DNA of 64,000 nt, from assembly GCA_963971575.1 (NCBI GenBank), contig OZ020611.1, positions 3,720,001 through 3,784,000 on the forward strand, in the 5' to 3' direction. Shown one piece after another: positions 1 to 11,823 of the stretch. Below the pieces are notes generated by a model, which saw only the letters and a list, made by a program, of their open reading frames with translations, was not told the DNA's origin and did no database searches. Source of the DNA: Liopterus haemorrhoidalis. Lineage: Eukaryota > Arthropoda > Insecta > Coleoptera > Dytiscidae. The stretch's first letter is position 1. Each line of letters begins with the position of its first letter. A program made the translations under genes and the position numbers.

Positions 1-811
1 CACCACGCACACATCCACCATCATCTAACAGAGTAGGACTCACGACATTTTACTAACAAAGTCAACTGTCCTGCAGAAAAAATGTCTATTCTTTATTCGC
101 GCAGAACATGCAGTGGATACAGGCCAGTGGCAGCTTCTGAGTAGGCGCTGCGGAGCCGCAGCTCTTACTTGAAAATAATTTAAAAAAAAAATTTTTTTTT
201 ACTCTCAAAATGAATTTATCATAGTAATTGTGGTGTTAAAATGTTTTTAAATATATTTTGAACATTGAATGCTATTGCTTCATAAATATTTACAAGTTGC
301 CTTTGAATAAGTCTACGTCGCGCTGTTTATATCCTAGCGTCAAGGAAAGTGCAAATGTAGGCTTGTAAAGGGGGTAGCGGTGCGTAGGCAGTAGTGTTAA
401 ACTGGTGAGGATCGGAGCTAGAATGATGCTAGCGTCACAATAACAGTGATCACAGTACTATGAAATTATTGAATGTATTTATTTAAGTCGTAACTGAAAT
501 CGCTACACCTATATTATCTCTAAAAATTTATTGTTTAGGTAGGTATTAATAATTAGTATTTTCTAACTTTTTCTTTTAAATTTATATAAATATCTTAGCT
601 TAACAAATACGTTTCGTATTTTAGATTATAAAAAAATAGGTTTAAAAAATCAATACTGTTAAATCATTATTGGAAATTCCATTTAACAGACGAATGTTAG
701 AAGAAAAAATTGATATTGAAAAATTGGGACGACCCACACCAAATTTAAATATTTCGGAAAGTGCAAAAAGCAAAAATTATAATTATAAGAGGCAATTCAA
801 CAGAGCCTTAT
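1..811. other. Non-coding AT-rich stretch
   Basis: No reading frame or RNA gene could be supported here. A short GC-rich hairpin lies near 151-166 (GCTGCGG paired with CCGCAGC), just after a CAGTGGC motif at 128-134 that could be the end of a hAT-type element, but no partner end was seen. Confidence 0.4.
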
Positions 812-2941
812 ATAATAATAATAATAATAAACTTTATTGACCTAGATACATATACATGTTTTAAGTCAGTCAACAAAAAGAATTAAAATAAAATACAAAA
901 AAATAAAGATAAAAATTGTCACATTTTAAAATTATAATTAAGAAACTCCTCTGAGGAATAAAACACATTTTCCACAAAGAATGACTTTAAAAAGGATTTG
1001 AATTTATTATATTCCAAATTTCTAAGGTTCGCAGGAAATTTGTTCATAAATTTCACAGCAAAATAATTTGTACTATTCCTAGATTTGACTAACCTCAGAA
1101 AGTTGGGATATATGTTAGTCTTGTTTCTTGTGTTGTAGTTAGGTATATCGGCATAAGTTTGATTTTCTCTCTCCTTTTTGTGGAGGTATAATAGACAATG
1201 GTACATATATATTGAAGGTACAGTCATTATTTTTAATATGTTAAATTGACTTCTACTGTCAGACCTGTAGGGTGTAGACGTTAGAAGTCTTATTGCACGC
1301 CTTTGCAGAGAAAACACTCTTGAGGCTGCTGAAGAATGGCCCCATGCTAAGATGGCGTACGAAATTTGAGAATGGAATAACGCATAGTACGTTGTCATTA
1401 AAACATCTTTTGAAACAGCATTCATTAAATTCCTCAGGAGGAACATGGTTGAGCACAGTCTACCAGTCAAAACTTTAACATGGTGATTCCAAGTCAAACC
1501 GGGATCAACATGCACTCCGAGAAACTTAACATGATCCTGGTTAACATGGTCATTTTTTCTTAATGTTATTAGAATTTCTTGGGTTTTGCCGAGGTTGAGA
1601 GAGAGTTGGTTCGTATCAAACCAGTATTTTGCTTTTTTTAATGCCGTTTGGCTTTTAGAAATGGCGTTTTCTAAATTCACTGCTTTTGTTACCATAGTGG
1701 TGTCATCTGCATACAAAATACTGGGATGATCAATATAAGTTGGGAAGTCATTGATATATATTAGGAACAATAAAGGACCAAGGATGGAACCCTGCGGGAC
1801 ACCTGTATCAACAGTTAAGAGATCGGATTGATGGTTCCGGAGAGCGACGACTTGTTTTCTCTCTTTAAGGTATGATTTCAAAAGATCGCAACTGTTCTTA
1901 TCAAACCCATAGTATTCTAGTTTTTTTATAAGAATCTGGTGAGATACGCAATCAAATGCTTTAGACAAGTCTAATAGGGTTGCCAAGCAGAACTCACCAG
2001 ATTCAAAGCCCTCAGATATCTCAGTTATCAAAGCTAGAATGGCATCCGTTGTGGATTTGTTAGCTCTGAAGCCAAACTGCATATTATGAAATAATTGATT
2101 ATTTTTAAGATGCGATGTTATATGTTTAGATATTATTTTTTCGAAGACTTTGGATAGTATGGGCAGTAGGGATATCGGACGGTAGTTACCTGGATCATTG
2201 CTATCTCCTTTCTTGTGTATTGGTAAGACAGTTGCGATCTTGAGTTTATCGGGGAATTTATTTGACAAGAGACAACAGTTTATTATTTTGGTTAATGGGG
2301 CGATAATGGTGTCTTTAACAGATTTTAAAATGTCTGTGTTGATTCCAAAGTAGTCCTTCGTCTTACTGTTTTTTAGACCGTCAATTGCATCTCTAACCGT
2401 GATGCAGGATACGTAGGAGAAGGAAAAGCTTGACATGATGTTGGACGGGGGCATTATGTCTGTGGGAATTGCGTTGGAAGGAGTTAATGTGCTGATTAGG
2501 TTCTTTGCTGTATTGACAAAGTAATTGTTAAAATCGCTTACTGTGAGAGATGAAGTTAGAAGGGCTGAGCGGTATTGGGGCCTGTTAGAGTTAATTATTT
2601 GCCAGGTAGTTTTAGAAACATTTTTAGAACTTTTTATTAAAGCGGATTTGTATATATTTTTACATTTTTGATTTCCTGTCTGTATTGGTTTCTAAAAGTG
2701 TTTCGACGGGAAAGGGACTCTTTGGATGGATGATTTTTATATTCTCTATCAAGCTGGGCAAGTTTTTGTCTCATTAGTTTAATGTTATCGTTAAACCAAG
2801 AAGCATTTCTTAATTTTGTTGTGCGCGGTCTTTTCAGGGGAAAGTTGGTAGTGAATGCCTTTAAAAATATTTTAAAGAAAACATCGAAAGCATTTTCTCC
2901 ATTATTTATATTATTCAGGAATGATATATTTATATGATAAA
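812..2941 (-). mobile_element. 5'-truncated non-LTR retrotransposon (CR1/jockey-like) with (TAA)n tail
   Basis: This is a LINE read on the minus strand. Its 3' end, at the low coordinates, finishes in a TAA microsatellite near 815-832, and its coding part is a reverse transcriptase. The 5' side stops near 2941 inside the linker between endonuclease and RT, so the endonuclease is missing, which is typical of incomplete target-primed reverse transcription. A second copy of the same family, with the same tail and related C-terminus, lies at 35966-36572. No target duplication was identified. Confidence 0.85.
919..2454 (-). CDS. Reverse transcriptase of a non-LTR retrotransposon (partial ORF2)
   Basis: The 511-residue frame holds a complete RT domain. 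PISLLP lies at residues 93-98, the first catalytic Asp is in LDLSKAFD at 161-168, GVPQGS is at 218-223 and the catalytic YADD at 248-251, followed by the thumb and a C-terminal region. The enzyme would copy element RNA into DNA at a nicked target. The first ATG is unlikely to be the real start, because the frame stays open upstream to about 2650. There a one-base slip in an A-run separates it from further linker coding (WFNDNIK motif) reaching about 2940. No stop interrupts the RT domain, so the copy is fairly young, but without endonuclease it should not move by itself. CR1/L2-like or jockey-like grouping is inferred from motif flavour and the microsatellite tail. Confidence 0.85.
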   Translation of the reverse strand: MPPSNIMSSFSFSYVSCITVRDAIDGLKNSKTKDYFGINTDILKSVKDTIIAPLTKIINCCLLSNKFPDKLKIATVLPIHKKGDSNDPGNYRPISLLPILSKVFEKIISKHITSHLKNNQLFHNMQFGFRANKSTTDAILALITEISEGFESGEFCLATLLDLSKAFDCVSHQILIKKLEYYGFDKNSCDLLKSYLKERKQVVALRNHQSDLLTVDTGVPQGSILGPLLFLIYINDFPTYIDHPSILYADDTTMVTKAVNLENAISKSQTALKKAKYWFDTNQLSLNLGKTQEILITLRKNDHVNQDHVKFLGVHVDPGLTWNHHVKVLTGRLCSTMFLLRNLMNAVSKDVLMTTYYALFHSQISYAILAWGHSSAASRVFSLQRRAIRLLTSTPYRSDSRSQFNILKIMTVPSIYMYHCLLYLHKKERENQTYADIPNYNTRNKTNIYPNFLRLVKSRNSTNYFAVKFMNKFPANLRNLEYNKFKSFLKSFFVENVFYSSEEFLNYNFKM

Positions 2942-4071
2942 ACGTCAGGGTTAAACACCTAAGCCTATATGTTCTTCAAACTAGCTGCTGATAAATTCAT
3001 CTTTTTATCAGTAAATATAAGTTTTAGTAGTAAGAAAGCGATTAATTAATTTAATGGGAAAAAAAAAATTCTACCGAAATTAACATTTTCTTCCGACTTC
3101 GGTTTCGGTTTTTAAATTGATCAATTTTACGTTCCGGTTACGGTTCCGGTTCTTTAAAAATTCCGGATAGTTTCGGTTTTCGGAACGGTTCCGGATTGAC
3201 TCTCTGTATTTACATCGACTGCTTATTCTCCGCATATAGGGTATCGGAGAATTAAAAATATCGAGACCAAACAGATGTTTGTGATTGAACTCTCAAGTCC
3301 AGCTGAGAAGAATATTTCTCTCAAAGAGGAGGAAAAAGTCCAAGATCTCTTGTCTGAGTTTAGAAAGCTGTATCTGGAGTATAAAGTTAAGCTTGTAGTC
3401 TTGATATTTGGTGTTGTGGGTGGTATGAAAACTTCCTACCGAAAGGAAAATCGAGTCCATTTCCGCCTGCAGATCTTCTGCTACCTCTTTGATTTGCAGG
3501 ATGCAGAAAGCAGTGTAAATATAACAACTTAGTAATTCTTTCAAGTTAGTTACATTATATTCTAACATTCGTAACTAAAATAACAATGTGTGACGTCTTT
3601 TTATTATCTTGAACAGATTTTAGAACAAAAATAGGAAACAGAAAATATTCTGTTTTCTGATTTTTATTCGAATTTCAGTGCATTTCCTGTGAGCTAGTCC
3701 AATCCTGTTCTCCTTGCGTAGTAACGTGAGTATTGTGCGTGAGCGCGGGTTCACATGAATGCCATATTGTTCTCCAGACATGGATTGTAAACACATTCAT
3801 TGTCAATCTAAATAGGAAGATCCCATTTTCATAATTTGAAGCAAAGCAATCTCTCGCTAAATTGATGTCTTCAATCACTGATACAAACAAAAGAGCAAAG
3901 CATTATTTGGATAATTGGAATTAGCAAATGGAATCGATTAATTATCAGTAAAATACTTATGTATTATACTATTATAAAACAAGGAAAAGCAAGTTAAAAC
4001 GCAGTTATAGCAAACACTTTTATAGGTACCAATTTTATTTATTTCTTAGCTTCGTGCAGAACTAGATTTTG
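2942..4071. other. Non-coding stretch with degenerate TTCCGG repeats
   Basis: About 3085-3200 holds irregular short repeats of TTCGG and TTCCGG type (for example GGTTACGGTTCCGGTT). Several short frames exist between 3275 and 3890, but none carries a motif I recognise, and frames overlap on both strands, so I do not call a gene. Confidence 0.4.
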
Positions 4072-5203
4072 TTTTTTTTTTTAAATCTATTTATTGCTGG
4101 TTCAACAAAAGAAATGTTATTCACAGCAGTGGTAACAAGTAAAAGAAACTAACTTAATAACATGGGACAAACTTAACTATCCTAATAGTACTTAAAATGT
4201 AACTTATAATGTATCACTTCTGTTCTATGTATAGTTTCGGTGTCAATGTTAAAATTTAATCTTAAATTAAGTCACTGTCATTGCTGCTGTTATATATGTC
4301 TTGGGGTAGCTGTCTTTTCAGTCTAACGTGTATACCTTTTTGGCCAATGTTGTAGGTTATCGCACCTTCACATTTTTTTATATTGTTTATAAAACGTTTG
4401 GTAACTTTTCTAATAAATGTTTCTATAGTAGGCATGTTTAATTCTTGGTGAAGTTGCTCATTCCGGATGATTCATGGAGCGTTGACTGCTATTCTTAGAA
4501 TTTTGTTTTGCAGCGTTTGTAGTTTGAGGACATTGGTTTTGGAGGTGTTTCCCCAGACTTCGCAAGCGTACATAAACAGAGGTCGAATTAGCGATTTATA
4601 AAGTAGCAAGGCACATAACTTTGAGCTTTGATTTTCTGTTTATCAAGGGGAAGAGTTGGTGTAGTCTTTGATGAGCTAGTTGAAGTTTAATTTTAATATG
4701 AGATGTCCCTGTAAGTCGTCCGTCGAGGTGCACTTCGAGATATCTTACTGTTGTTGAGTTCCAACATATTGGTTGTTCGTTTATTCGAATCTGTTATGGA
4801 TGTGAGATTCTCTTAAGTGAAAATATTTTGCATTCGCATTTGTCAGTGTTAAGCAAAATATTCCACATTTTGAGCCATTGGCAGATGGTTGTCACTGCTT
4901 TTTGTAATTCGTTAATAGCTATGTCAAGGCATTCGTCCTGTGTTATAATCGCTGTGTCATCTGCAAACATAGCAATCACTCCCAAATTAGATGGAATATC
5001 CATGGCGAAAATATTGAATAGTGTGGGGCCTAAAATGCTTCCTTGTGGAACCCCTGCCCTTATCTTTTTTAGTAGTGAATGTGTGTCGTTAATTTTAACT
5101 GAGAACGTTCTGTCCTCTAGAAAAGAAAAGAGTATGCCATTGAGGTAATTTGGTAGATTTAGTTTTAATAGTTTGTGTTTCAATCCATCAATCCAAACTT
5201 TTG
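4072..5203 (-). mobile_element. 5'-truncated jockey-like LINE with poly(A) tail
   Basis: Read on the minus strand, the element starts abruptly inside the RT at a KVWIDGL motif near 5203 and ends in a poly(A) tail, seen as a T-run on the plus strand at 4072-4082. The C-terminal half between 4250 and 4793 can be followed only across several frameshifts and stops. It is a dead, moderately old copy. Confidence 0.75.
4794..5203 (-). pseudogene. Jockey-like reverse transcriptase fragment
   Basis: The readable part carries AGVPQGSILGP and the catalytic FADDTAI motif (residues 73-79 counted from the ATG at 5183), the palm of a LINE reverse transcriptase. Reading continues in frame upstream of that ATG to KVWIDGL, where the copy is truncated. 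Downstream the thumb and C-terminal region are broken. FADDTAI is the usual form in jockey-clade elements, so this is a different family from the YADD-type copy at 919-2454. Confidence 0.8.
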
Positions 5204-5439
5204 TAATTTAGTGACTTTTAATGATTGAATTTGACTCAGAGATGATTGTTTTAATATACTAAATCGAGCAATATAAGACAATTTAGGTTAAAAACGTTAG
5301 TTTGATTTTTACATAATAAATTATATATTACTTGGACGACTGTATTACATAGCAATCTGACATTACAATTCAAATAGATTTTAGGACATAGAATGTTCAA
5401 TTTCAAGAAGTTTCACCAAATATCCTAACTGTTACCTTA

Positions 5440-5695
5440 AGGTGTTCCGCAAGGAACCATTCTCGGTCCTCTCATCTTCTTAATCTATATCAATGACTTC
5501 CCTTCATATATCTGAGTAACAAATATTTTAAATGCTGATAACATAACGTTAATTGCAAGATCGTTGCCTCTTGCTTATGATATTACGTTTGATAAAATTG
5601 CAATGCTCGAAGCTAAGTACTAATTCGACACCAATCGATTATCCCTAAACCTCAGCAGGACTCGAGAAATCCTTTTAGAACGCTAAAATTAAACA
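5440..5695 (+). pseudogene. Decayed LINE reverse transcriptase fragment
   Basis: GVPQGTILGPLIFLIYINDF is readable, then a stop, then ILNADN in place of the catalytic YADD, and later LSLNLSRTREIL. The wording resembles the RT at 919-2454 (INDFP and LGKTQEIL motifs), so it is probably an old copy of that or a related family. With stops, frameshifts and a lost catalytic centre it cannot be functional. Confidence 0.7.
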
Positions 5696-6108
5696 ATTTT
5701 AACAACCCGAAATATGTGAACTTACCAGAAGTACAAATGGGAGAACCCAACGGGGTTAAAAAAGAAAAAAACTTTTGTTTAAACTCTAAAATCTATATTA
5801 AAAAATTTAAGGGAATATTAGTTTTTTAATTTTTCGGCCTCATATTTGGTTTCTACGCGTTTCAGATGTTTATAAGACAATATCCGCAAAAAAATCATAT
5901 TGTGTCCGTCTTGTCTGTCTGTCTGTCTGATTCGTTTGTCTTTGTATTCTATTAGAAAGACAAAATATTTTTATAATTGTAGGAAAAATCACCGATTTTT
6001 TTATATATATATATTTAAGGACACTTCAGCTGCATAGGCTACTAGTGTCCGGTACAATTTGGTAATGATATACTTATACAATATTTCAAGTGATAATACA
6101 TTACAGGT
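5696..6108. other. AT-rich non-coding spacer
   Basis: The stretch contains a short GTCT run near 5912-5928 and a TA run near 6002-6013. No gene is supported. Confidence 0.35.
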
Positions 6109-7041
6109 TTTTTAGGGTTTTGTAGGTATGACCAAAAAAACCCTTATAACGTCATTTTGTCGTCTGTCTGTCTGTCTGTCTGTCTGTTCGGTAAAAATTG
6201 TAGCCAAACGGCTAAACCTCGAGAGTTGAAATTTGGCATGCTTATACAACTCTTTGACCCGCACATAGGAAAAATACTAAAACATCTAAAAAACATACCC
6301 CCCTAAAAATATAAACAAATATGTGCTCATCGAAAACAAAAATATTTTATTTAAATTATGAGTAGGGTATCAAATGAAAGCCCTTAGTACATGGATTAAC
6401 GATCACATTTTTATTTTTGAAAAATAAATTATTTTGATGGATTTATGCCAAAATTGTGCAAAAAAAATTTTTGTCCCACACCCTGTAGCCCAGATGGTTT
6501 AAACTAAAAATCTAAAAAAATTCTAAGTAATGTATATTGGTGTTAACCGAAATAGTACAACAGGAATTTTTGATCAGATTATGTTTTCAGATAATAACGC
6601 ATTTTTTGTGGTTTTTTGTTCACAAAGTACAAAAGTTATACCAATGTAAGACACTCACATGCAAGGCGTACGATGGCGTTATTGGTTAGAGCACTGGTGT
6701 CGTAAGCTTAAACTCGCTGGTAAACGAAGGGTTTCGAGTTCGAGTACTGAGTGAATTTTATTTTTTCTGTTTTTTTTTTTGCATTTTTATTATGTTGAAA
6801 TTATTTTGTCAAAATTCTAGTTAGTTTTTGACAAATGTTGTATTTAATTTTTAAGAGCGTAAATTTAATAATTATCTTATTATATGATTAACAGACGATA
6901 AATTATTTTAAAAATATCGTTCATTTTGCCGTGATTACTACAAAGTAAAATTTGTCCTACACACTCAGCATACCGCCTTCACTTATTATATACCTGCGAA
7001 ACCCTGTAATGTGTGAATATTCACACTTCACATCAATTTTT
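6109..7041 (+). mobile_element. HINE-A copy 1 (Helentron-like non-autonomous element)
   Basis: The copy runs from TTTTTTAGGGTTTTGTAGG to the terminal hairpin and CATCAATTTT (see the reference copy at 53641-54739). The GTCT run is short, near 6160-6186. The tRNA-like cassette at about 6668-6748 has an A-box-like TGGTTAGAGC and a B-box-like GAGTTCGAGTA. Its right half is a variant shared with the copy at 20514-21381 (AACAGACGATAAATTA, then a TTTGTCCTACACACTCAGCA block) and differs from the right half of most other copies. Confidence 0.8.
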
Positions 7042-7066
7042 TTTAAATATGAGTATGCATGTTAAT

Positions 7067-7864
7067 TTATATGTTTTGTATGATGTCTGAGTCTCGTAGA
7101 AATTTCAGTGTGTTGCTCAGCATGGTTGTGTTGTTTGAGAGTGCTTCTTTCAGAGAACCTGCAACGTTCTTGTTTCTTCTCTGTACGGAATACTTTGGAC
7201 AATTTATTATTATATGTTGTACAGTGATTTGTTCATTGCATTCTTCACATATGTTGCATTCCATATTGTGTAGCAGATATTGATGGGTTAACTTTGTGTG
7301 CCCTATTCGTAATCTTGTGATGATTATTCCTTCCTTTCTGGAGTAGTGTGTCGATCATTGTAGTGTATTTTCTTTTACTGTTCGTAACTTATTGTTCTGA
7401 GTTTCGAGCCATTGAAGGTTCCAGTCTTCTTTTATTTTCTTTCTTATCATAATTTTAAGGTCCTGTATTGGGCATGGCATTGAAAGGGCTGGTTGTGTTA
7501 CAGCTTCTCTTGCTGCGGCGTCTGCTTTTTCATTTCCCTGGAGGCCGATATGGGACGGTACCCACATGACTGATATTTCAGTACCCCGATTGATGGCTTC
7601 ATGGATGTTTTCCTGGATCTTTAACACAAACTTGTTGCTCGGATACATTTGTTGCATGCTGTTGATCGCGCTCAGGGAGTCCGTACAGATTGTGTATTTC
7701 TTTCTTATGTTGAGGTCGTGTACTATGGTCTCTGTTATCTTGAGAATGCCGAAGACTTCGGCTGTGAAAACACTTGTCATGCTTGGCAGGTGGTATTTTT
7801 GGACTTCTTCTCCTATTACTACTACTGCTCCAGTCTGGTTATCGATCTTGGACCCGTCTGTCTA
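7067..7864 (-). pseudogene. RNase H domain and CCHC-like C-terminus of a non-LTR retrotransposon
   Basis: On the minus strand the frame reads TDGSK, TAEVFGI, CTDSLSAI and NEKADAAA, which together supply the D-E-D-D active site of a retroelement RNase H; such domains degrade the RNA strand during element copying. After one in-frame stop at 7355-7357 it continues to a C-x2-C-x8-H-x4-C knuckle (near residues 4-20 after the ATG at 7264). A further stop sits just before TDGSK at about 7865. The RT part is absent. The fragment lies between two HINE-A copies in the same orientation. An I, R1 or jockey-type source is likely but not resolved. Confidence 0.85.
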
Positions 7865-8067
7865 CACACAGGTGTGTTCGTCCATAGATGTGTTTAAAAA
7901 TTCTTGAAAATGTCCTCTGATGATATGAGGACTCGTGTCTTTCTTCTTGTACTGCGTCAGGAGAATATAAGTTGGATGTTCGATGAGCCATGGTGGAATG
8001 CAGTTGGTGTGAATCCCCTGAATATACGTCATAATTATTTTATATTGGTTAAGATAATCAGTTATCC

Positions 8068-8119
8068 TTTTTAGGGTTTTGTAGGTATGACCAAAAAACC
8101 CTTATACCGTCATTTTGTC

Positions 8120-8161
<42 letters not shown>

Positions 8162-9117
8162 TCGGTAAAAATTGTAGCCAAACGGCTAAACCTAGAGAGT
8201 TGAAATTTGGCATGCTTATACAACTCTTTGACCCGCACATAGGAAAAATACTAAAACATCTAAAAAACATATCCCCCTAAAAATATAAACAAATATGTGC
8301 TCACCCAAAAAAAAAATATTTTTTTTAAATTCTGAGTAGGGTATCAAATGAAAGCCCTTGGTACGTGGATTAACGATCAAATTTTTATTTTTGCAAAATA
8401 AATTATTTTGACGCGATTTTTGCCAAAATTGTGCAAAAAAAATTTTGCCCCACACCCTGTAGCCCAGATGGTTTAAACTAAAAATATGAAAAAATTCTCA
8501 GTAATGTACATTGGTGTGAACCGGAATAGTACAACAGGAATTTTTGATCAGATTATGTTTTCGGAAAATAACGCATTTTTTTGTGTTTTTAACTAAAATA
8601 TGTAATATATTTAATCCGCTATTTAACATTGTAAACGAGTGAACCTTTGTAGTACAGTGGTAGCGTTCTCGCTTAGTGAGCTGTAACTACCGAAGAAACT
8701 AGTGTTCGAATTTTTTTTTTTTATTTAATTTAAATTATTTTGTCAAAATTCTAGTTATATTTTGGTAAATGTTGCATTTAATTTTTGAAAGCGTAAATTT
8801 AATAACCAGTGGGAAGTGTTGAAATTATAATTTAATTCTGTTTGAATGTATACGAAATTAGAGGTCGGGGCTAATGATTTAAGCAACCAATGGAAACCAT
8901 AGGCGCAATTTTCAAAATCTTAATGAAGCTTGCTATATAAAAAAAAATACTGCACATATTTAGAAACTTAAATAATGGTATTAGGCATTCGAATTAAAAT
9001 TCATAAAAAAATATTTTGACAAAATTTTTTTGGCATCCCTAATAATCATCATACAGTTACTAAATACCTGCGAAACCCTGAAATGTGTGAAAATTCACAC
9101 TTCACATCAATTTTTTT
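8068..9117 (+). mobile_element. HINE-A copy 2, full length
   Basis: Both ends are present: TTTTTAGGGTTTTGTAGG at the left, and ATACCTGCGAAACCCT plus the GTGTGAAAATTCACAC hairpin at the right. The GTCT run is near 8118-8160. The tRNA-like cassette at about 8645-8712 reads GTAGTACAGTGGTAGCG (A-box-like) and GTGTTCGAATT (B-box-like), and differs from the cassettes of the other copies. Confidence 0.85.
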
Positions 9118-9965
9118 GATTGGGTGTAGAATGTAGCATTTTAATGACTATATATCGGTAAAATTGCCTTACATATTATGTCTTGTTAAATTGTTCTGAC
9201 AATTCCCACCGATCCATTACAGGAAAAATACTTTTATAGAAGATAATAGTGGGGTAAATATCAATAGTTAGTGAAGTATGTTGCGTGTTATTGTAGTAAC
9301 AGTAATTGAGGTGGAAGGGCTCTATCTAATGTCATTAGGTAAGCTAGCAAGTAATGCACTATCGCCTGCACAACCAACGAATGCCTCTCTATGTGTCCAG
9401 CGAACCATGCGCTGCACTACAATCACACTAAAAATAAATTCACTTTGAACTATCGACATCTATTGATGATCTATGCAAACAACACAAAAAACTAGGACAT
9501 GGAAAAACTTCACAGTGGAATTTTAAATAGCGCATGATAAAAGTAAACCTGAGTTTAAATACTGGAATACAGTCGCGGCGCGGTGAAGCATCAGGAAAAT
9601 TCCCGCTACTTCGGTAACAATTAATGCTGTGAGGCCGGCATAAAAATTTTATAAATATATAAAAATTATATAGGTAAATAAAAATTCTTCTTTGTACCGT
9701 CAGTATTTTATATTTATTTAAAACATCGTAATATACAGGGGCAGAAATGTTTCGACTCGGGTTCAAAAAACGGGGTCATCATCAGTATCCATAAGATACA
9801 GATACAAAAAATTTAATAAATTGTGAAAAATAAAAAAATTAAAAAATAATATCTTTTTAAATATAAAAAAAAAATTAAACAATTTAACAAATTTAAAAAC
9901 ATTATTGCAGATTTTAAAAATTATAACAAAATTTTGAAACTATAAAGCATATAAAATAAATTCAG
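9118..9965. other. Non-coding spacer with a possible ribozyme-like motif
   Basis: No gene is supported. The minus-strand frame at 9440-9766 has no recognisable motif. At 9749-9785 (minus) the sequence has CTGATGA and CGAAAC spaced like a hammerhead ribozyme core; this is treated as a low-confidence observation. Confidence 0.3.
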
Positions 9966-10521
9966 AAAAAATTGATGTGAAATGTGAATTTTCACACATT
10001 TCAGGGTTTCGCAGGTATTTGAATGGTGGTAAATGAATGATGATTATTTGGGATGTCAAAACAAATTTGATGTTAAAATATTTTTTTTTTTTTGTTAATT
10101 TTAATTCGAATGCCTAATACCATGATTTAGGCTTCTAAATATGTGCAGTATTTTTATTTTAATATATTGCAAGGTTCATTAAGATTTTGAAAATTGCGCC
10201 TATGGCTTCCATTGGTTGTTTTAAGTCATACCCCTCTCATTTCGTTGATTCAATTTCAAAAATTTCCACTGGTTATTAAAATAACGCTTTTAAAAATTAA
10301 ATGCAACATTTGCCCAAATATAACATATATAATAAAAATTCAAAAATAAAAACACAAATAATAAAATTGCTTCGACACCGGAACCCTATTTTGCAAATTA
10401 GAACGCGAGAACGCTAACCATTACACCATGGAAGCATGCTGGTATACTTTGTTACATAAGTTTTTCATTGTTTTACATGGTCAATCAAAAAACACAGAAA
10501 ATGTGTTATTTTCCGAATACA
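9966..10521 (-). mobile_element. HINE-A copy 3, left half missing
   Basis: In minus orientation the right end is complete (AATTGATGTGAAATGTGAAT, hairpin, AGGGTTTCGCAGGTAT), followed by the right arm and the tRNA-like cassette. The copy then breaks near 10521, just after the TTATTTTCCGAA motif, so the microsatellite and left end are lost. Confidence 0.8.
10369..10436 (-). other. tRNA-like cassette inside HINE-A (tRNA-Gln-like 5' half)
   Basis: On the minus strand the cassette reads TTCCATGGTGTAATGGTTAGC, which matches what I remember of animal tRNA-Gln 5' halves. It ends in GGGTTCCGGTGTCGAAG, which fits a degenerate B box. The anticodon arm is not tRNA-like (AT-rich middle), so this is a tRNA-derived sequence, not a functional tRNA gene. 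It could act as an internal Pol III promoter. Confidence 0.55.
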
Positions 10522-11823
10522 TAATCTCTAGCCCGTTTATATAAGAGGGCTAGTAGCGTTTTTAGGAAAAAAGGTTTAAGCATTGTTCAAGGAGATGCTA
10601 ATGTTCAAACTTATTAAGCAATAACTCTCAACAAATGTCTCCTTGAACCATAAATCATAAAAAATATATTTCTTAAGTTACGTGCTGGAACGTAAGGTTT
10701 TTAATTTTATTTTATTATCTGAATTCTCACAAATGTTGACTGCAAAGAACCCTTTAAAATCGCTAAAAAACGAATGCTGCCCCTTTCAAAGAAATTCTCG
10801 CCACGAAATAAACGAATCTTTACAAATATATAGAAAATTAGTACCTGGAAATGCCTCATACTTAATAGAGCAAAATGAAAGAAAATTGTGTGGTGCCAAA
10901 GTTTACTCAACTAATAGAACTCAAGAAATGAGAATACTGCAAATTGAATTAAAAAAAAAAAAAAAGAAAAATGCGAGCTAAGAAAATATTCTCTAAGAAT
11001 TTTTTGTATTTTCTTTGTGTTTATTGCATTTGAAAGTAACTTTTCAGACAGAATTGTTGTATGCGAGATATTTCTTGTATGAATAACCACGTTTGTGTTA
11101 TCGAAACAGTCAAAACAGATCAATGCACTTCCGGTTTCTGTCAAACTCTGTCACTGGATGTCTCCACTGTCGCCGTACCGTTGCTCTTTCACGCTGGATT
11201 TATTATTTCAGTCTTTGCTCTTTTCCAACTGACAACTTTTTATTTAGGTTTTTTTTCTTTCAAATAACATTCTTGATGTGTTCGAACATTTTCTTGGGAT
11301 ATTTTTTTCTTTTAAAAATTGAAAAAGCTTTTGACACCAAAGATGTTCTTTTTAATATACTTTTGATGTAAAATAAGAACTATAAACTTTTTTTGAGTTG
11401 TTTAATCAGCGTTTTTTGATAGGAATATCTTTTGTATTGTTACACGAGAATTCAATATAAACGAGAATATTTAGCTTTGTATTATGTGTCAATATTTTTG
11501 TTGATTTTTATAAAAAGTGACGCAAATTGATATTTATCCAAAGGAAATTTTGTTTACTTTTTCTAAAAGGCCTGCGTAAATATTGGAAGAACTATAAATG
11601 AAAATATATATTCCTGATGGATTCCAACATAACATATTTGATTACTACCTGATACATTGATAAAAAATAGTATTGGTTAACAAGGTACTGGGAAGGAATC
11701 TACACTTAACTGCCTGGAAGATGGAAGTGAGTTAGACCAAAAGTTATCCTATTTGATCATGAAGAACGGGAGTCATTGCCAATCGGCACAACATATGGCG
11801 TTGCTGATCATTAAAATACAGTA
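10522..11823. other. Non-coding stretch; short unsupported frames
   Basis: A 99-codon plus-strand frame at 10682-10981 ends in a lysine run encoded by an A-tract and shows no motif I recognise. Frames at 11061-11371 overlap each other. Nothing supports a gene. Confidence 0.35.

Noticed and set aside
10369..10436. Functional tRNA-Gln gene
   Set aside because: Only the 5' half resembles a tRNA; the anticodon arm and acceptor pairing are missing, and it sits at the fixed cassette position of HINE-A.
10682..10981. 99-codon plus-strand frame with a lysine tail
   Set aside because: No motif or conservation evidence; the lysines come from an A-run and surrounding DNA looks non-coding.
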